NCBI RefSeq assembly: GCF_002214185.1
Contig: NZ_CP022161.1
Coordinates: 2,913,767 to 2,977,766, forward strand
DNA: 64,000 nucleotides
From: Streptomyces capitiformicae
Lineage (GTDB): Bacteria > Actinomycetota > Actinomycetes > Streptomycetales > Streptomycetaceae
Direction: 5' to 3'
Translations under genes and position numbers: made by a program
The notes under the pieces: generated by a model
What the model was told of the DNA's origin: nothing
The model's input: the letters and a program-made list of their open reading frames with translations, nothing else
The model's database searches: none
Part shown: positions 1-8,129 of the stretch, in pieces
How positions within the stretch are numbered: position 1 is the stretch's first letter
Layout: the number at the start of each line of letters is the position of its first letter

Positions 1-1
1 C

Positions 2-1039
2 CTGCGGTCGTACGTCCGCAAGCGCTCCGCCGCGCTCGGCTTCTACGCCGGCGAGTACCCGGAGGAACTGGGCGGCTCCGACATGCCGTTGACGGCGGTC
101 GTCCTGTTGCACCACGCGGCCGGCCGCAGCGGCTGCGCGCTGGCGCCGTACGCGCTGGGCGGCTCCGACGGCCCCAGCCCGCTCCTGCGCAACGGCACGG
201 AGCAGCAGATCCAGCGCTATCTGGTGCCGCTGGTCCGGGGTGAGATGACGCGTTGCCTCGCGCTGACCGAACCGCACGCCGGGTCGGACGCCTTCCGGCT
301 GACCACCGTGGCGGTCCGGGACACCGACGGCTGGGTGCTGAACGGCAGGAAGACCTTCGTCAGCAACGCCGACCGCGCCGACATCGCACTGATCGTCACC
401 GCCACGGACCTCGGGGACGACCGGCCGACGGGCTCCACCGCGTTCGTCGTCCCCATGGACCAGCCCGGGCTGCGGATCGGCCAGCGGTACGAGGGCATGT
501 CGGGCGAGCCCATGTTCGAGCTGCTGCTGGACGACGTCCGGCTCCCCCCGGACGCCGTCATCGGCGGCGACCGGGGCGTCGGGGCGGCCACGGCCCTCGC
601 GATCGACAGCCTGTCCCGCGGCCGGCTGATCGTCGCCGCCACATGCAACGGCATCGCCGAACACGCCGTGCGGCTGGGCCTGGAGTACGCCCGCAGTCGT
701 ACGGCGTTCGGTGAGCGGATCGGCACCTACCAGCACATCCAGGAGCACCTGGTCAGCAGCCACGCCGAGGTCGAGAGTTCGAAACTGCTCACCCTCGCCT
801 CCGCCCAACTGCTCGACCTGGGCAGGGAGGCGCCGGAGAACGCGGCTCTGGCCAAGCTGACCGCCTCCGAGACCGCCGTCCGGGCGGTGGACCGCGCGCT
901 GCAGATCCACGGCGCCACGGGCTGGGTGCGCGGCCATCCCCTGGAGTTCCTGTACCGCCACGTCCGCATGATGACGATCATCGAAGGGACCTCGGAGGTC
1001 CAGAAGGTGATCGTCGCCAAGGCCATGGGCCTGCACTGA
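2..1039 (+). CDS. Acyl-CoA dehydrogenase, 5' partial
   Basis: FAD-dependent acyl-CoA (or acyl-carrier-protein) dehydrogenase. The reading frame is open from base 2, so the N-terminus lies outside the window; the visible part begins within the N-terminal helical domain (GFYAGEYPEELGG). The middle beta domain (CLALTEPHAGSD, GRKTFVSNADRAD) and the C-terminal helical domain (RTAFGERIGTYQHIQEH, QIHGATGW) follow. IIEGTSEVQ near the end carries the Glu at the position of the catalytic base in medium-chain enzymes. It ends 24 bases before an adenylation-PCP gene on the same strand, so it probably oxidises a carrier-bound acyl or aminoacyl group in that cluster. The substrate cannot be read from sequence. 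Confidence 0.92.
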   Translation: MRSYVRKRSAALGFYAGEYPEELGGSDMPLTAVVLLHHAAGRSGCALAPYALGGSDGPSPLLRNGTEQQIQRYLVPLVRGEMTRCLALTEPHAGSDAFRLTTVAVRDTDGWVLNGRKTFVSNADRADIALIVTATDLGDDRPTGSTAFVVPMDQPGLRIGQRYEGMSGEPMFELLLDDVRLPPDAVIGGDRGVGAATALAIDSLSRGRLIVAATCNGIAEHAVRLGLEYARSRTAFGERIGTYQHIQEHLVSSHAEVESSKLLTLASAQLLDLGREAPENAALAKLTASETAVRAVDRALQIHGATGWVRGHPLEFLYRHVRMMTIIEGTSEVQKVIVAKAMGLH

Positions 1040-1063
1040 CCCACGCGATCGCACGGAGACGAC

Positions 1064-2962
1064 GTGACTTCATCTTCCCCCTCCCTCTCGCTTCTCAGCA
1101 CCCCCGCCGACGAGGCGGCCCGGGACGGACGGGTGCACGAGCTGTTCCACGACTGGGCGACCCGCACCCCGGACGCGCCCGCGGTGATCGACGGGGAGCA
1201 CCACTGGAACTATGCGGAACTCGACCGCCTGGCCGACGAGACGGCGGCCGCCCTGGCCGAACGGGTCCGCCCGGGCGATCTCGTCGGCGTATGTCTGGAC
1301 CGCTCGGCGGCCCTGGCCGTCGTCGCCCTGGCCGTGGCCCGGCTGGGCGCCGTCTACCTTCCCTTCGGTCCCGACGCCGGCGAGCAGCGGCTCCAGGCGG
1401 TCGCCGGGTCCCTGCGGCTGCGGTGCCTCGTCGGCACGCCCGAGCGGCTGCCGGAGGCGTGTCGCTCGGCGCAGCTGCCCCTGCCCGTTCCCGTCGCCGG
1501 CACCGAGGGTGTCGGCGGAGTCGTCGCGGCGGTGCTGACGCCCGGCACCACCTCCGTCGGGGCACCGGAGGGCACGTTCTACACGGTTCTCACCTCGGGT
1601 TCGACCGGCGAGCCGAAAGCGGTCGCGGTGGGCAAGGAGTCGCTCGCCTCCCTGCTCCACTGGTACCGGCGGCACTCGGACATGGGCCCCGGTGACCGGC
1701 ACAGCTTCCTGATGGGCGTGGCCTTCGACGCCCATGTGATGGAGATGTGGGCGACGCTCACCTCGGGCGCCGCGCTCAGCGTCAGCCCGCAGGACGTCCG
1801 CTGGGACACCCACGCGCTCACCGACTGGTGGCGCGCCGCGGGCATCACGGTCGGCTTCCTGCCGACGCCCCTCGCCGAGCCCGTGCTCGACCGTCCCTGG
1901 CCCACCGGCCTGCCCCTGCGTCACCTGGGCATCGGCGGCGACCGTCTCCGCCGGTGGCCCGGCGCGGACGTCACGGCGCGCGTCTACAACGCGTACGGGC
2001 CGGCCGAGGCCACCGTCGTGACGAGCGCGTACCCGCTGGCGCCCGGCGGGCCCGACGGTTCCGGCGGGCCCGGCGGTTCCGGCGGTTCCGGCGGCGAGGA
2101 GGCCGCCGGTGATCCGCCGATCGGTCTGCCGCTGCCGGGGGCCACGGTTCTCGTCACGGACGAGGACGGGCGTCCGGTGCCGCGCGGGGTGCCGGGCGAG
2201 CTGCGGATCGGCGGCCGGCTCCTGGCCCTGGGGTACTTCGACGAGGACCTGACCGGGCAGCGGTTCGTCCCCGGCCCGTCCTCGGGGCCCGGCACCGGCC
2301 GGGTGTACCGCACGGGGGACCGCGTGGTGATGCGACCGGACGGCGTGCTGGAGTTCCTGGGGCGGCTCGACGACCAGGTCAAGGTGGGCGGCGTCAGGAC
2401 AGAACTCGCCGAGGTCGAGCGGGCGTTGGAACGGGAGCCGCGTGTCCGCCGGGCCGTTGTGGCGCTCCGCCGGGACCCGAGCGGTACGGCCTCCCTCGTG
2501 GCCTTCGTCGAGACCGCCCCGGGCACCGAGGCACCGGCCCCCGCCGAACTGCGGGACCACGCCCGCGCCTGGCTGCCCGAACAGGCCTGCCCGGTGGCCT
2601 ATGAGTCCGTCGAGGACTTCCCGCTGAACCCGAACGGGAAGATCGACCGGGCCGCGTTGCTCGCCCGGTGGGAGGCACGCCCCGCCGAGGACACCGAGGG
2701 TGTCGACGCGGGTCTCTCCCCCACGGAGGCGACGGTGTTGAGCCTGTGCCGGGAGATCCTTGGCGACTCCGGCATCCTCCTCGACGACAACTTCCTGAAT
2801 TCGGGAGGCAATTCGCTGGGCGGCGCGCGGCTGATCACCGCGCTGGAACAGGAATGCGGCGTACGGCTGCGGGCCCACGAACTGCTCCAGCAGCCCGATC
2901 TGCGCAGTATGGCGAAGCTGGTCGGCACCAGGGCCACCGCCGCGGCATCCGTACGGAGTTGA
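1064..2962 (+). CDS. NRPS adenylation-PCP didomain protein
   Basis: Activates a carboxylic or amino acid as its adenylate and loads it onto its own carrier domain. GTG start, 632 residues. Adenylation domain about 20-535: TSGSTGEPK (A3), FDAHVMEMW (A4), NAYGPAEAT (A5), YRTGD (A7), LGRLDDQVKVGG (A8) and NPNGKID (A10). A PCP domain follows with GGNSLGG; Ser584 should carry phosphopantetheine. Read by eye against the GrsA positions, the specificity residues are about D-A-M-F-G-G-A-V-V-K. This is not the usual proline code and I cannot assign a substrate. A Gly/Ser-rich low-complexity stretch interrupts the domain near residues 327-345. There is no condensation or thioesterase domain in cis; both functions are encoded downstream. 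Confidence 0.93.
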   Translation: MTSSSPSLSLLSTPADEAARDGRVHELFHDWATRTPDAPAVIDGEHHWNYAELDRLADETAAALAERVRPGDLVGVCLDRSAALAVVALAVARLGAVYLPFGPDAGEQRLQAVAGSLRLRCLVGTPERLPEACRSAQLPLPVPVAGTEGVGGVVAAVLTPGTTSVGAPEGTFYTVLTSGSTGEPKAVAVGKESLASLLHWYRRHSDMGPGDRHSFLMGVAFDAHVMEMWATLTSGAALSVSPQDVRWDTHALTDWWRAAGITVGFLPTPLAEPVLDRPWPTGLPLRHLGIGGDRLRRWPGADVTARVYNAYGPAEATVVTSAYPLAPGGPDGSGGPGGSGGSGGEEAAGDPPIGLPLPGATVLVTDEDGRPVPRGVPGELRIGGRLLALGYFDEDLTGQRFVPGPSSGPGTGRVYRTGDRVVMRPDGVLEFLGRLDDQVKVGGVRTELAEVERALEREPRVRRAVVALRRDPSGTASLVAFVETAPGTEAPAPAELRDHARAWLPEQACPVAYESVEDFPLNPNGKIDRAALLARWEARPAEDTEGVDAGLSPTEATVLSLCREILGDSGILLDDNFLNSGGNSLGGARLITALEQECGVRLRAHELLQQPDLRSMAKLVGTRATAAASVRS

Positions 2963-2973
2963 GGTGTCTTCCC

Positions 2974-3756
2974 GTGAAGTATCGACTGCTCGGTCGCGTC
3001 GAATTGAGCGACCTGAAGAAAGTGGACATCGGCGGGGCGAAACACCGGACCCTGCTCGCCACCTTGCTGTTCGGCGCGAATGAGTTCCAGTCCGTCGACC
3101 ACATCGCCGAGGCGCTGTGGGACCACGACCAGCCGAAGAGCGCGCACGGTCTCGTCCGGCTGTATGTGCACCAACTGCGCAAGCGGATGGGGCAGGCCGG
3201 CGCCGACCTCCTGACGGAACCGGGCGGCTATGTCCTGCGCGTCGGCCGGACGGACCTCGACCTGCACGTCTTCGAGAGCGAGACGGACCAGGCACGTGCG
3301 CTGCTGGCTGTCGGCGACCACGAGGCGGCCGAGGCCCGGTTCGCCGCGGCGCTCGCCCTGTGGCGGGAGCCCTTCACCTGCCGTACGGGGTCGCCGCTGC
3401 TCGACCGGCTGCACGGGCCCTGGCTGGAGGACATGGGTCTGGCGGCGGTCGAGGGCCTGGCGGAGGCCCAGCTGGCGCTGGGGAGGTGGCTGCCGCTGAC
3501 GGTGCGTCTGAGGCCGCTGGTGGACCGCTTCCCGTACCGGGAGCGGCTGCTCGGGCAGTACATGCTCGCGCTCCACCGGTCCGGCCGTCGGGCAGAGGCG
3601 CTGGAGGTCTTCCACCGGGTGCGCTCCGTCCTCGTGTCGGAGCTGGGCATCGAACCGGGCAAGGAGCTGCGCGCGCTGATGCAGGCCGTCCTGCGCGACG
3701 ACACGGCCCCGTATCCGGTCGGCACCCGGCTCGTCTCCCTCGCGGCGGCGGGGTGA
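2974..3756 (+). CDS. SARP-family transcriptional activator
   Basis: Streptomyces antibiotic regulatory protein, expected to bind direct repeats upstream of cluster genes and activate them. 260 residues from GTG 2974, which has GAGG about 9 bases upstream; a longer in-frame reading from 2668 overlaps the NRPS gene and was not used. The N-terminal winged helix (about 1-90) is recognisable in HRTLLATLLFGANEFQSVD and GLVRLYVHQLRKRM. The bacterial transcriptional activation domain follows (about 95-250), with the typical ending ALEVFHRVRSVLVSELGIEP. It starts 11 bases after the NRPS stop, so it is probably co-transcribed with the genes it controls. There is no ATPase or TPR extension, so it is a small SARP. 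Confidence 0.9.
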   Translation: MKYRLLGRVELSDLKKVDIGGAKHRTLLATLLFGANEFQSVDHIAEALWDHDQPKSAHGLVRLYVHQLRKRMGQAGADLLTEPGGYVLRVGRTDLDLHVFESETDQARALLAVGDHEAAEARFAAALALWREPFTCRTGSPLLDRLHGPWLEDMGLAAVEGLAEAQLALGRWLPLTVRLRPLVDRFPYRERLLGQYMLALHRSGRRAEALEVFHRVRSVLVSELGIEPGKELRALMQAVLRDDTAPYPVGTRLVSLAAAG

Positions 3757-3761
3757 CGGCC

Positions 3762-5090
3762 ATGGGTGGGTCCCGGGGCCTGTTGCGCGGCCCCCTCTCA
3801 GGGCATCGGAACTTCCGGCTGTTCCTGCTGGGGTTCGCCGCGAGCAAGACCGGCAGCCAGGTGACACTGCTCGCGCTGCCGCTGGTCGCCGCGCTGGAAC
3901 TGGACGCGTCTCCCTTCCACCTCGGCGTGATCACGGCGGTGGAGACCGGGGCCATGCTGATCGCCGGGTTACCGGCGGGTGTATGGGTGGACAAGGTGCG
4001 GCGGCTGCCGCTGCTCGTCCAGACCGACGTGCTGCGGTGTGTGGTGATCGGCTCCCTGCCGGTGGCGGCGGCGGTGGACCGGCTGACGCTCGCCCATCTG
4101 TATCTGGCGGCGGCGATCACCGGAGCCGCGACGGTCGTCTCCGACATCGCGAGTCAGTCGTTCCTGCCCGCCCTGCTGCCCCGAGACCGGCTGATCGCCG
4201 GCAACGGGGCGGTGGCGACGGTGCAGTCGTCCGCGGAAGTCGTGGGACCCGGGATCGGCGGCGGGCTCGTTCAGGCCATGGGAGCGCCGCTGGCGCTGCT
4301 CGCCGACGCGATCAGCTATCTGGTGTCCGCGGTCCTGCTGCTGGGCATCCGGTTTCGCGAGGCGGTGCCGACGCCGACCGACGACCGCTCGCTCGGCCGG
4401 GACATCGTCAAGGGCGTCCGCTTCGTCTTCGGGCATCCCCTGCTGCGGGTGATCGCGATCACGACAGGGCTGTCCAACCTCTTCACGGCCTTCCTGCTCG
4501 CCGTCCAGATCGCCTTCTGGACACAGGTGTTGCGGCTGTCGCCGCTGGAGATCGGCCTGGTGCTGTCCGCCTCCGCCGTGGGCGGTCTGGCCGGAGCGCT
4601 GCTCGCCCAGCGGCTGGCCGGCCGGTTCGGACAGGTGCCGCTGATCCTGCTCTCGGTCGCGACGACCTCGCCGTTCGCGATCCTGTGGCCCCTGTCCTCC
4701 GGACCGTTGGCCCCGTACATGTTCGCGCTCGGCCTCGCGGTGGTCTGGTTCGGCGCGGTCGTCTACAACGTCGCCCAGCTCACCTTCCGGCAACTGGTCT
4801 GCCCGGACGAGCTGCTGGGCCGGATGAACGCCACCATGCGGTTCGTGGCCCTGGGCGTCATGCCGCTGGGGGCACTCGTGGGCGGCGCGCTCGCCTCCGC
4901 GTGGGGCCCGCGAGCGGCGCTGTGGGTCTGCGCGGCCGGGTTCCTCTCCCTGCCGCCGTTGCTCCTGCTGTCGCCGTTCCGGAGCCGGGCGAACCGGTCG
5001 GCCGAGCAGCACACCCCCGTGTCCCCGGGAACCCCTCCCGAGACAACCGCAGCCCAGGATCCCGAGCACGGAGAGGCGCGTCCCACGTGA
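3762..5090 (+). CDS. MFS exporter
   Basis: Integral membrane transporter of the major facilitator superfamily, DHA3-like, probably exporting the cluster product. About 442 residues with around twelve hydrophobic segments. The loop after TM2 has GVWVDKVRR, matching the family G-x-x-x-D-(R/K)-x-G/R-R signature. The C-terminus is a polar Thr/Pro/Glu tail. ATG 3762 was chosen because GGGGTGA lies at suitable spacing. An in-frame GTG at 3753 overlaps the SARP stop (GTGA) and is an alternative that adds three residues. The stop overlaps the next gene start by four bases, indicating translational coupling. Confidence 0.9.
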   Translation: MGGSRGLLRGPLSGHRNFRLFLLGFAASKTGSQVTLLALPLVAALELDASPFHLGVITAVETGAMLIAGLPAGVWVDKVRRLPLLVQTDVLRCVVIGSLPVAAAVDRLTLAHLYLAAAITGAATVVSDIASQSFLPALLPRDRLIAGNGAVATVQSSAEVVGPGIGGGLVQAMGAPLALLADAISYLVSAVLLLGIRFREAVPTPTDDRSLGRDIVKGVRFVFGHPLLRVIAITTGLSNLFTAFLLAVQIAFWTQVLRLSPLEIGLVLSASAVGGLAGALLAQRLAGRFGQVPLILLSVATTSPFAILWPLSSGPLAPYMFALGLAVVWFGAVVYNVAQLTFRQLVCPDELLGRMNATMRFVALGVMPLGALVGGALASAWGPRAALWVCAAGFLSLPPLLLLSPFRSRANRSAEQHTPVSPGTPPETTAAQDPEHGEARPT

Positions 5091-6535
5091 GCGACAGCAT
5101 CACCGAGAACTACCTGACGCGGTATCGGGCCGTCACGCGCGCCGCCGCCGATCCGGCGGCCGTCTTCCCGCTGAGCGGGGCCCAGCGCAGGTTCCTGCTC
5201 TCCCGCAACCTCGACCCGCTCCGGCGGCCGGACATCGTGCCGTTGTTCTTCCACTTCCCGCAAGGCGCCGTCGACGTACCACGGCTGCGGCGCGCCGCGA
5301 TCGACTTCGCCGGGCGTCACACGGTGCTGTGCGGCGGCGTCGGCCTGCTCAAGGGCACCCCCGTACTGCGGGCCGGTGAGCCCTCCGTCGAGGTCCGGCG
5401 GGTGTCGGTACCGCCGGGCGGGACGGCACGGGAGGCCGTACGGCGGGAGCTGCGCGACTGGGACCCGCGCGGTCCGTTCCTGCGGCTGCTGCTGGCGCGT
5501 GGTCAGGACGAGGAACACGAGCTGCTGGCCCTCGTGCTCGACCATCTCGTCTGCGACGAACAGTCGCTCGGCGCCGTCACCGCGGGCCTCTCGGAGGCGT
5601 ACGGCCGGGCGGAGCACACCATCGCGCCGTGGACGGGGGCGCGGGACGGGGTCGCCTACCGCGAGGTGGTCGAGAGTCAGCTCGCGGCGGAGCGTGAGGC
5701 GTCGCGGGAGGGGGCGTTGGCGTACTGGGGAAGACGGTTGAGCGGGCTGAGCAGTCCCGAGGCCACCACCCCCCAAGGCTCCGCCTCCCCCGATTCGGCA
5801 GGTTCGGCAGGTTCGGCAGGTTCGGCAGGGCGTTCTCCGGCCGAGCGTGACGACGACGAGGGGCTGGAGAAAGGCATGTTGACCCACCGACTGCCCGCGG
5901 TCCCCCCGCGCAGTCGCGGGACTCTGTTCCCCGCCCTGCTGAGCGCGGTCTCGGCCGCTCTGCACACCCGGCCAGGCGTCGGCCCCAATGCCGGCGCCGA
6001 TGCCGGCGCCGATGCCGGCGCCGATGCCGGCGCCGATGTCGGTCGGCCGATGGCGCTCGGCTATCCCTGGGGCGGTCGGCCGGTCGGCGCGCCGGAGGTC
6101 ATGGGCTGCTTCATCAACACCCTCGTCCACCCCGCCTCCGCCGGCTCCACGGACCTCACCGACGTCACCGCCGACTGGTGGGACGACCTGGACCACGCCA
6201 CCACCCCCTACGACGAGGTGGTGCGGGCCGCCCGACTGGCCGGCGGGACCTGGTCAGGAGCCCTGCACGCCATCCTCACCTTCGAGGACCTCGGCCGGCG
6301 GCCGTCCCTCTCCCTGGCCGGGGTGACCGGGCAGGAGACCCACCTGGCGGTGCCGCTGCGATACGTGGCGCCGATCGGGATCGCCGCGTCACACGGCGAG
6401 GATCTGCTGATCCGTCTGGTCTGGGAACGAGACCGGCTCGCGGAGGACCACGCGCGGGAGGCGTTCCGTCTTCTGCTGCACACCCTCCAGGTGCATTGCT
6501 TTCCTCGATCCACCGCATCAGGAATTCACCGTTGA
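5087..6535 (+). CDS. Stand-alone condensation-domain-like protein
   Basis: 482 residues resembling an NRPS condensation domain of the CoA-dependent acyltransferase superfamily. GTG 5087 overlaps the exporter stop (GTGA) and has GGAG upstream. PLSGAQRRFLLSR near residue 27 matches the C1 motif. The active-site motif is D152-H153-L-V-C-D157-E158, so the second His and the Asp of HHxxxDG are kept while the first His is Asp and the Gly is Glu. MGCFINTLVHP corresponds to the late C-domain motif. Two tandem-repeat stretches interrupt the chain near residues 236-248 and 301-316. It may condense the residue held on the upstream PCP with another acyl or amine, or esterify it; the partner is unknown. 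Confidence 0.85.
   Translation: MSDSITENYLTRYRAVTRAAADPAAVFPLSGAQRRFLLSRNLDPLRRPDIVPLFFHFPQGAVDVPRLRRAAIDFAGRHTVLCGGVGLLKGTPVLRAGEPSVEVRRVSVPPGGTAREAVRRELRDWDPRGPFLRLLLARGQDEEHELLALVLDHLVCDEQSLGAVTAGLSEAYGRAEHTIAPWTGARDGVAYREVVESQLAAEREASREGALAYWGRRLSGLSSPEATTPQGSASPDSAGSAGSAGSAGRSPAERDDDEGLEKGMLTHRLPAVPPRSRGTLFPALLSAVSAALHTRPGVGPNAGADAGADAGADAGADVGRPMALGYPWGGRPVGAPEVMGCFINTLVHPASAGSTDLTDVTADWWDDLDHATTPYDEVVRAARLAGGTWSGALHAILTFEDLGRRPSLSLAGVTGQETHLAVPLRYVAPIGIAASHGEDLLIRLVWERDRLAEDHAREAFRLLLHTLQVHCFPRSTASGIHR
5794..5829. repeat. Four copies of a 9-base tandem repeat
   Basis: Four perfect head-to-tail copies of ttcggcagg inside the condensation-like gene, coding for Gly-Ser-Ala repeats. It is in frame and looks like a slippage-generated linker. 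Confidence 0.9.
5987..6034. repeat. Four copies of a 12-base tandem repeat
   Basis: Four head-to-tail copies of gatgccggcgcc (the first begins with aat) inside the condensation-like gene, coding for Asp-Ala-Gly-Ala repeats. It keeps frame and probably varies in copy number between strains. Confidence 0.9.
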
Positions 6536-6563
6536 ATCGCCGTGAAGCCTTGGGCAGGATCGA

Positions 6564-6863
6564 ATGGTGATTACACACATAGTTCTCTTCAAGCTCAAGG
6601 ACGGGATCGACCGAAGGTCTCCTGACGTCCAGGAAGCAGAGAAGTTCGCCCGGGAAGTCGGCCGTCAGGTGCCGGAACTCCTCAGCTGGCGTGTGGGATG
6701 GAATTGCGTAGATCGCGATATCGCCTACGATTTCGCCGTTGTGGGCGTGCTGCCGAATCTGGCCGCGCTGGAGAAGTATCAGAAAAACGCGTTCCACCAG
6801 GAATCCGTGGAGAAATGGCGGGAGATATCCGACTGGGTGGTCGTCGACCTGCCTGAGCACTGA
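6564..6863 (+). CDS. Dabb (stress-responsive A/B barrel) protein
   Basis: 99-residue single-domain protein of the Dabb dimeric alpha-beta barrel family. The start ATG 6564 has GGCAGG upstream. The N-terminus ITHIVLFKLKDGID and the C-terminal FHQESVEKWREISDWVVVD are typical; the family His sits in the first strand (THIVLF). The family includes plant olivetolic acid cyclase and many small proteins of unknown role. Between a condensation-like protein and a thioesterase it may act as a cyclase or accessory enzyme on the cluster intermediate; that is inference from position. Confidence 0.88.
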   Translation: MVITHIVLFKLKDGIDRRSPDVQEAEKFAREVGRQVPELLSWRVGWNCVDRDIAYDFAVVGVLPNLAALEKYQKNAFHQESVEKWREISDWVVVDLPEH

Positions 6864-6913
6864 CCGAGAGCCTTCCGAGGAACTCCGAGAAACGTACAAG
6901 AACGGAACAGACC

Positions 6914-7696
6914 ATGGCAGTTCATCCCGGCACGCGCACGGAGGACCTCTGGCTCCGGCGATACGCACCGGCCGGTGCGGGCGGCCCCCCGCTCGTGTGC
7001 GTGCCGCACGCCGGCGGTTCGGCGACCCAGTACTTCCCGCTGTCCCAGGCCCTGGCACCGGCTGTCGACACCCTGGCCGTCCAACTGCCCGGCCACCAGG
7101 ACCGCCGGGAGGAGGCGTGCGTGGAGGACCTCGCCCGGCTCGCCGACGACCTCTTCGCGATCGTCCGTGGCCGACTGGACCTGCCCGTGGCCCTCTTCGG
7201 GCACAGCATGGGCGCGCTGCTCGCCTGGGAGGTGGCCGCCCGGCTGGAGCGGACCGAGGGCCCCGGCTCCGTCGCCCATCTCTTCGTGTCGGGGCGTCGC
7301 GCGCCCTCCTGCCAACGGGGCGAGGACACGCACCTGTTGGACGACGAGGGCCTCAAGGCCAAGGTCCGCGAGCTCGGCGGCACCGCGCCCGCCCTGCTCG
7401 AGAACGAGCAGATGCTGGAGCTGTTCCTGCCCGTGCTCCGCAGCGACTACAAGGCCGTCGCGACGCACCACCCCGACCCCAACCTGCGTCTGACCTGCCC
7501 CGTCACTGTCCTCACCGGCGACCGCGACCCCCATGTCTCCCTCCTGGAAGCGCGCCGCTGGACCGACCACACGACGGGCGACTTCGGGCTCCGCGTCTTT
7601 CCTGGCGGTCACTTCTATCTGAACGACCATGTGCGGGAGATCGCGGACGTGGTGCTCGCGTCCCTGCGGGGCGGCGAGTTGCGCCCGTCGGCATAG
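6914..7696 (+). CDS. Type II thioesterase
   Basis: Stand-alone alpha/beta hydrolase that removes misprimed or stalled acyl groups from carrier domains, or may release the product. 260 residues. CVPHAGGSA near residue 30 is the typical oxyanion region, FGHSMG carries the nucleophile Ser98, LTGDRDPHV the acid and GGHFYL the His. It is the last recognisable member of the left cluster, which has no in-cis thioesterase. A 433-base stretch without a clear gene separates it from the defence island. Confidence 0.93.
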   Translation: MAVHPGTRTEDLWLRRYAPAGAGGPPLVCVPHAGGSATQYFPLSQALAPAVDTLAVQLPGHQDRREEACVEDLARLADDLFAIVRGRLDLPVALFGHSMGALLAWEVAARLERTEGPGSVAHLFVSGRRAPSCQRGEDTHLLDDEGLKAKVRELGGTAPALLENEQMLELFLPVLRSDYKAVATHHPDPNLRLTCPVTVLTGDRDPHVSLLEARRWTDHTTGDFGLRVFPGGHFYLNDHVREIADVVLASLRGGELRPSA

Positions 7697-8129
7697 CGCG
7701 AAACCGGCCACAGCAGCGCAAGGGAACGCCACAGGAGCCCCATGGGCAGCCGTGCCGACAAGAAGGATCACCCCCGTCACCCCTGTACGGGACGTGACCG
7801 GCTCGTCCGGCCCGGCGGTCCCGCTCCGGACGCACACGCACTTCATGTCGCAGGCCGGGCGCTCGCGGGCTGTCTGCCTTCGAGGCGTGGTTCACGCACT
7901 TCGGCTGAAAGTCCCAGAGGGCGGTACGTGCCGTCGGATGCCCGTGAAGATGCGGGTCAGAGCATGATCGCTCCCTGAGCAGGCAGAACCCGGCGTACAG
8001 CCCGACTCGTCTGCCGCCGGGCTCAGGCCAACGAGTTTGGCCTGGCCGGGTTCCTTCTTCGTGTACATGGCCCCATCACGTTCCAGGCGTCCATGCTCGC
8101 GACCTCTACCCCTGCGTAAACGTTTTCCA
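7697..8129. other. 433-base gap at the cluster/defence-island boundary
   Basis: No convincing full gene. It holds the short frame listed separately (7742-7978) and a weak inverted repeat (agcccg at 7999-8004 with cgggct at 8018-8023). The neighbouring genes converge here. It marks the left edge of the BREX region, but no tRNA, integrase or obvious direct repeat was found. Confidence 0.5.
7742..7978 (+). CDS. Short unassigned frame, possibly a gene remnant
   Basis: 78-codon frame starting at an ATG with CAGGAG six bases upstream, a good ribosome site in the direction of the preceding thioesterase. The product (MGSRADKKDHPRHP and on) resembles nothing I recognise, is rich in Arg, His and Pro, and may be out of frame after its first residues. 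It could be the stump of a further cluster gene cut off when the defence island arrived. Confidence 0.25.
   Translation: MGSRADKKDHPRHPCTGRDRLVRPGGPAPDAHALHVAGRALAGCLPSRRGSRTSAESPRGRYVPSDAREDAGQSMIAP

Noticed and set aside
1064..2962. Proline specificity and a pyrrole-2-carboxylate pathway
   Set aside because: The pocket residues read by eye do not fit the proline code, so the dehydrogenase neighbour alone is not enough.
1070..3295. A 741-codon - strand open frame
   Set aside because: Antisense to the adenylation-PCP gene; rich in Arg, Gly and Pro with no recognisable domain.
5987..6034. Short tandem repeats considered as a CRISPR-like array
   Set aside because: Repeats are contiguous 12-base units without spacers and code in frame for Asp-Ala-Gly-Ala.
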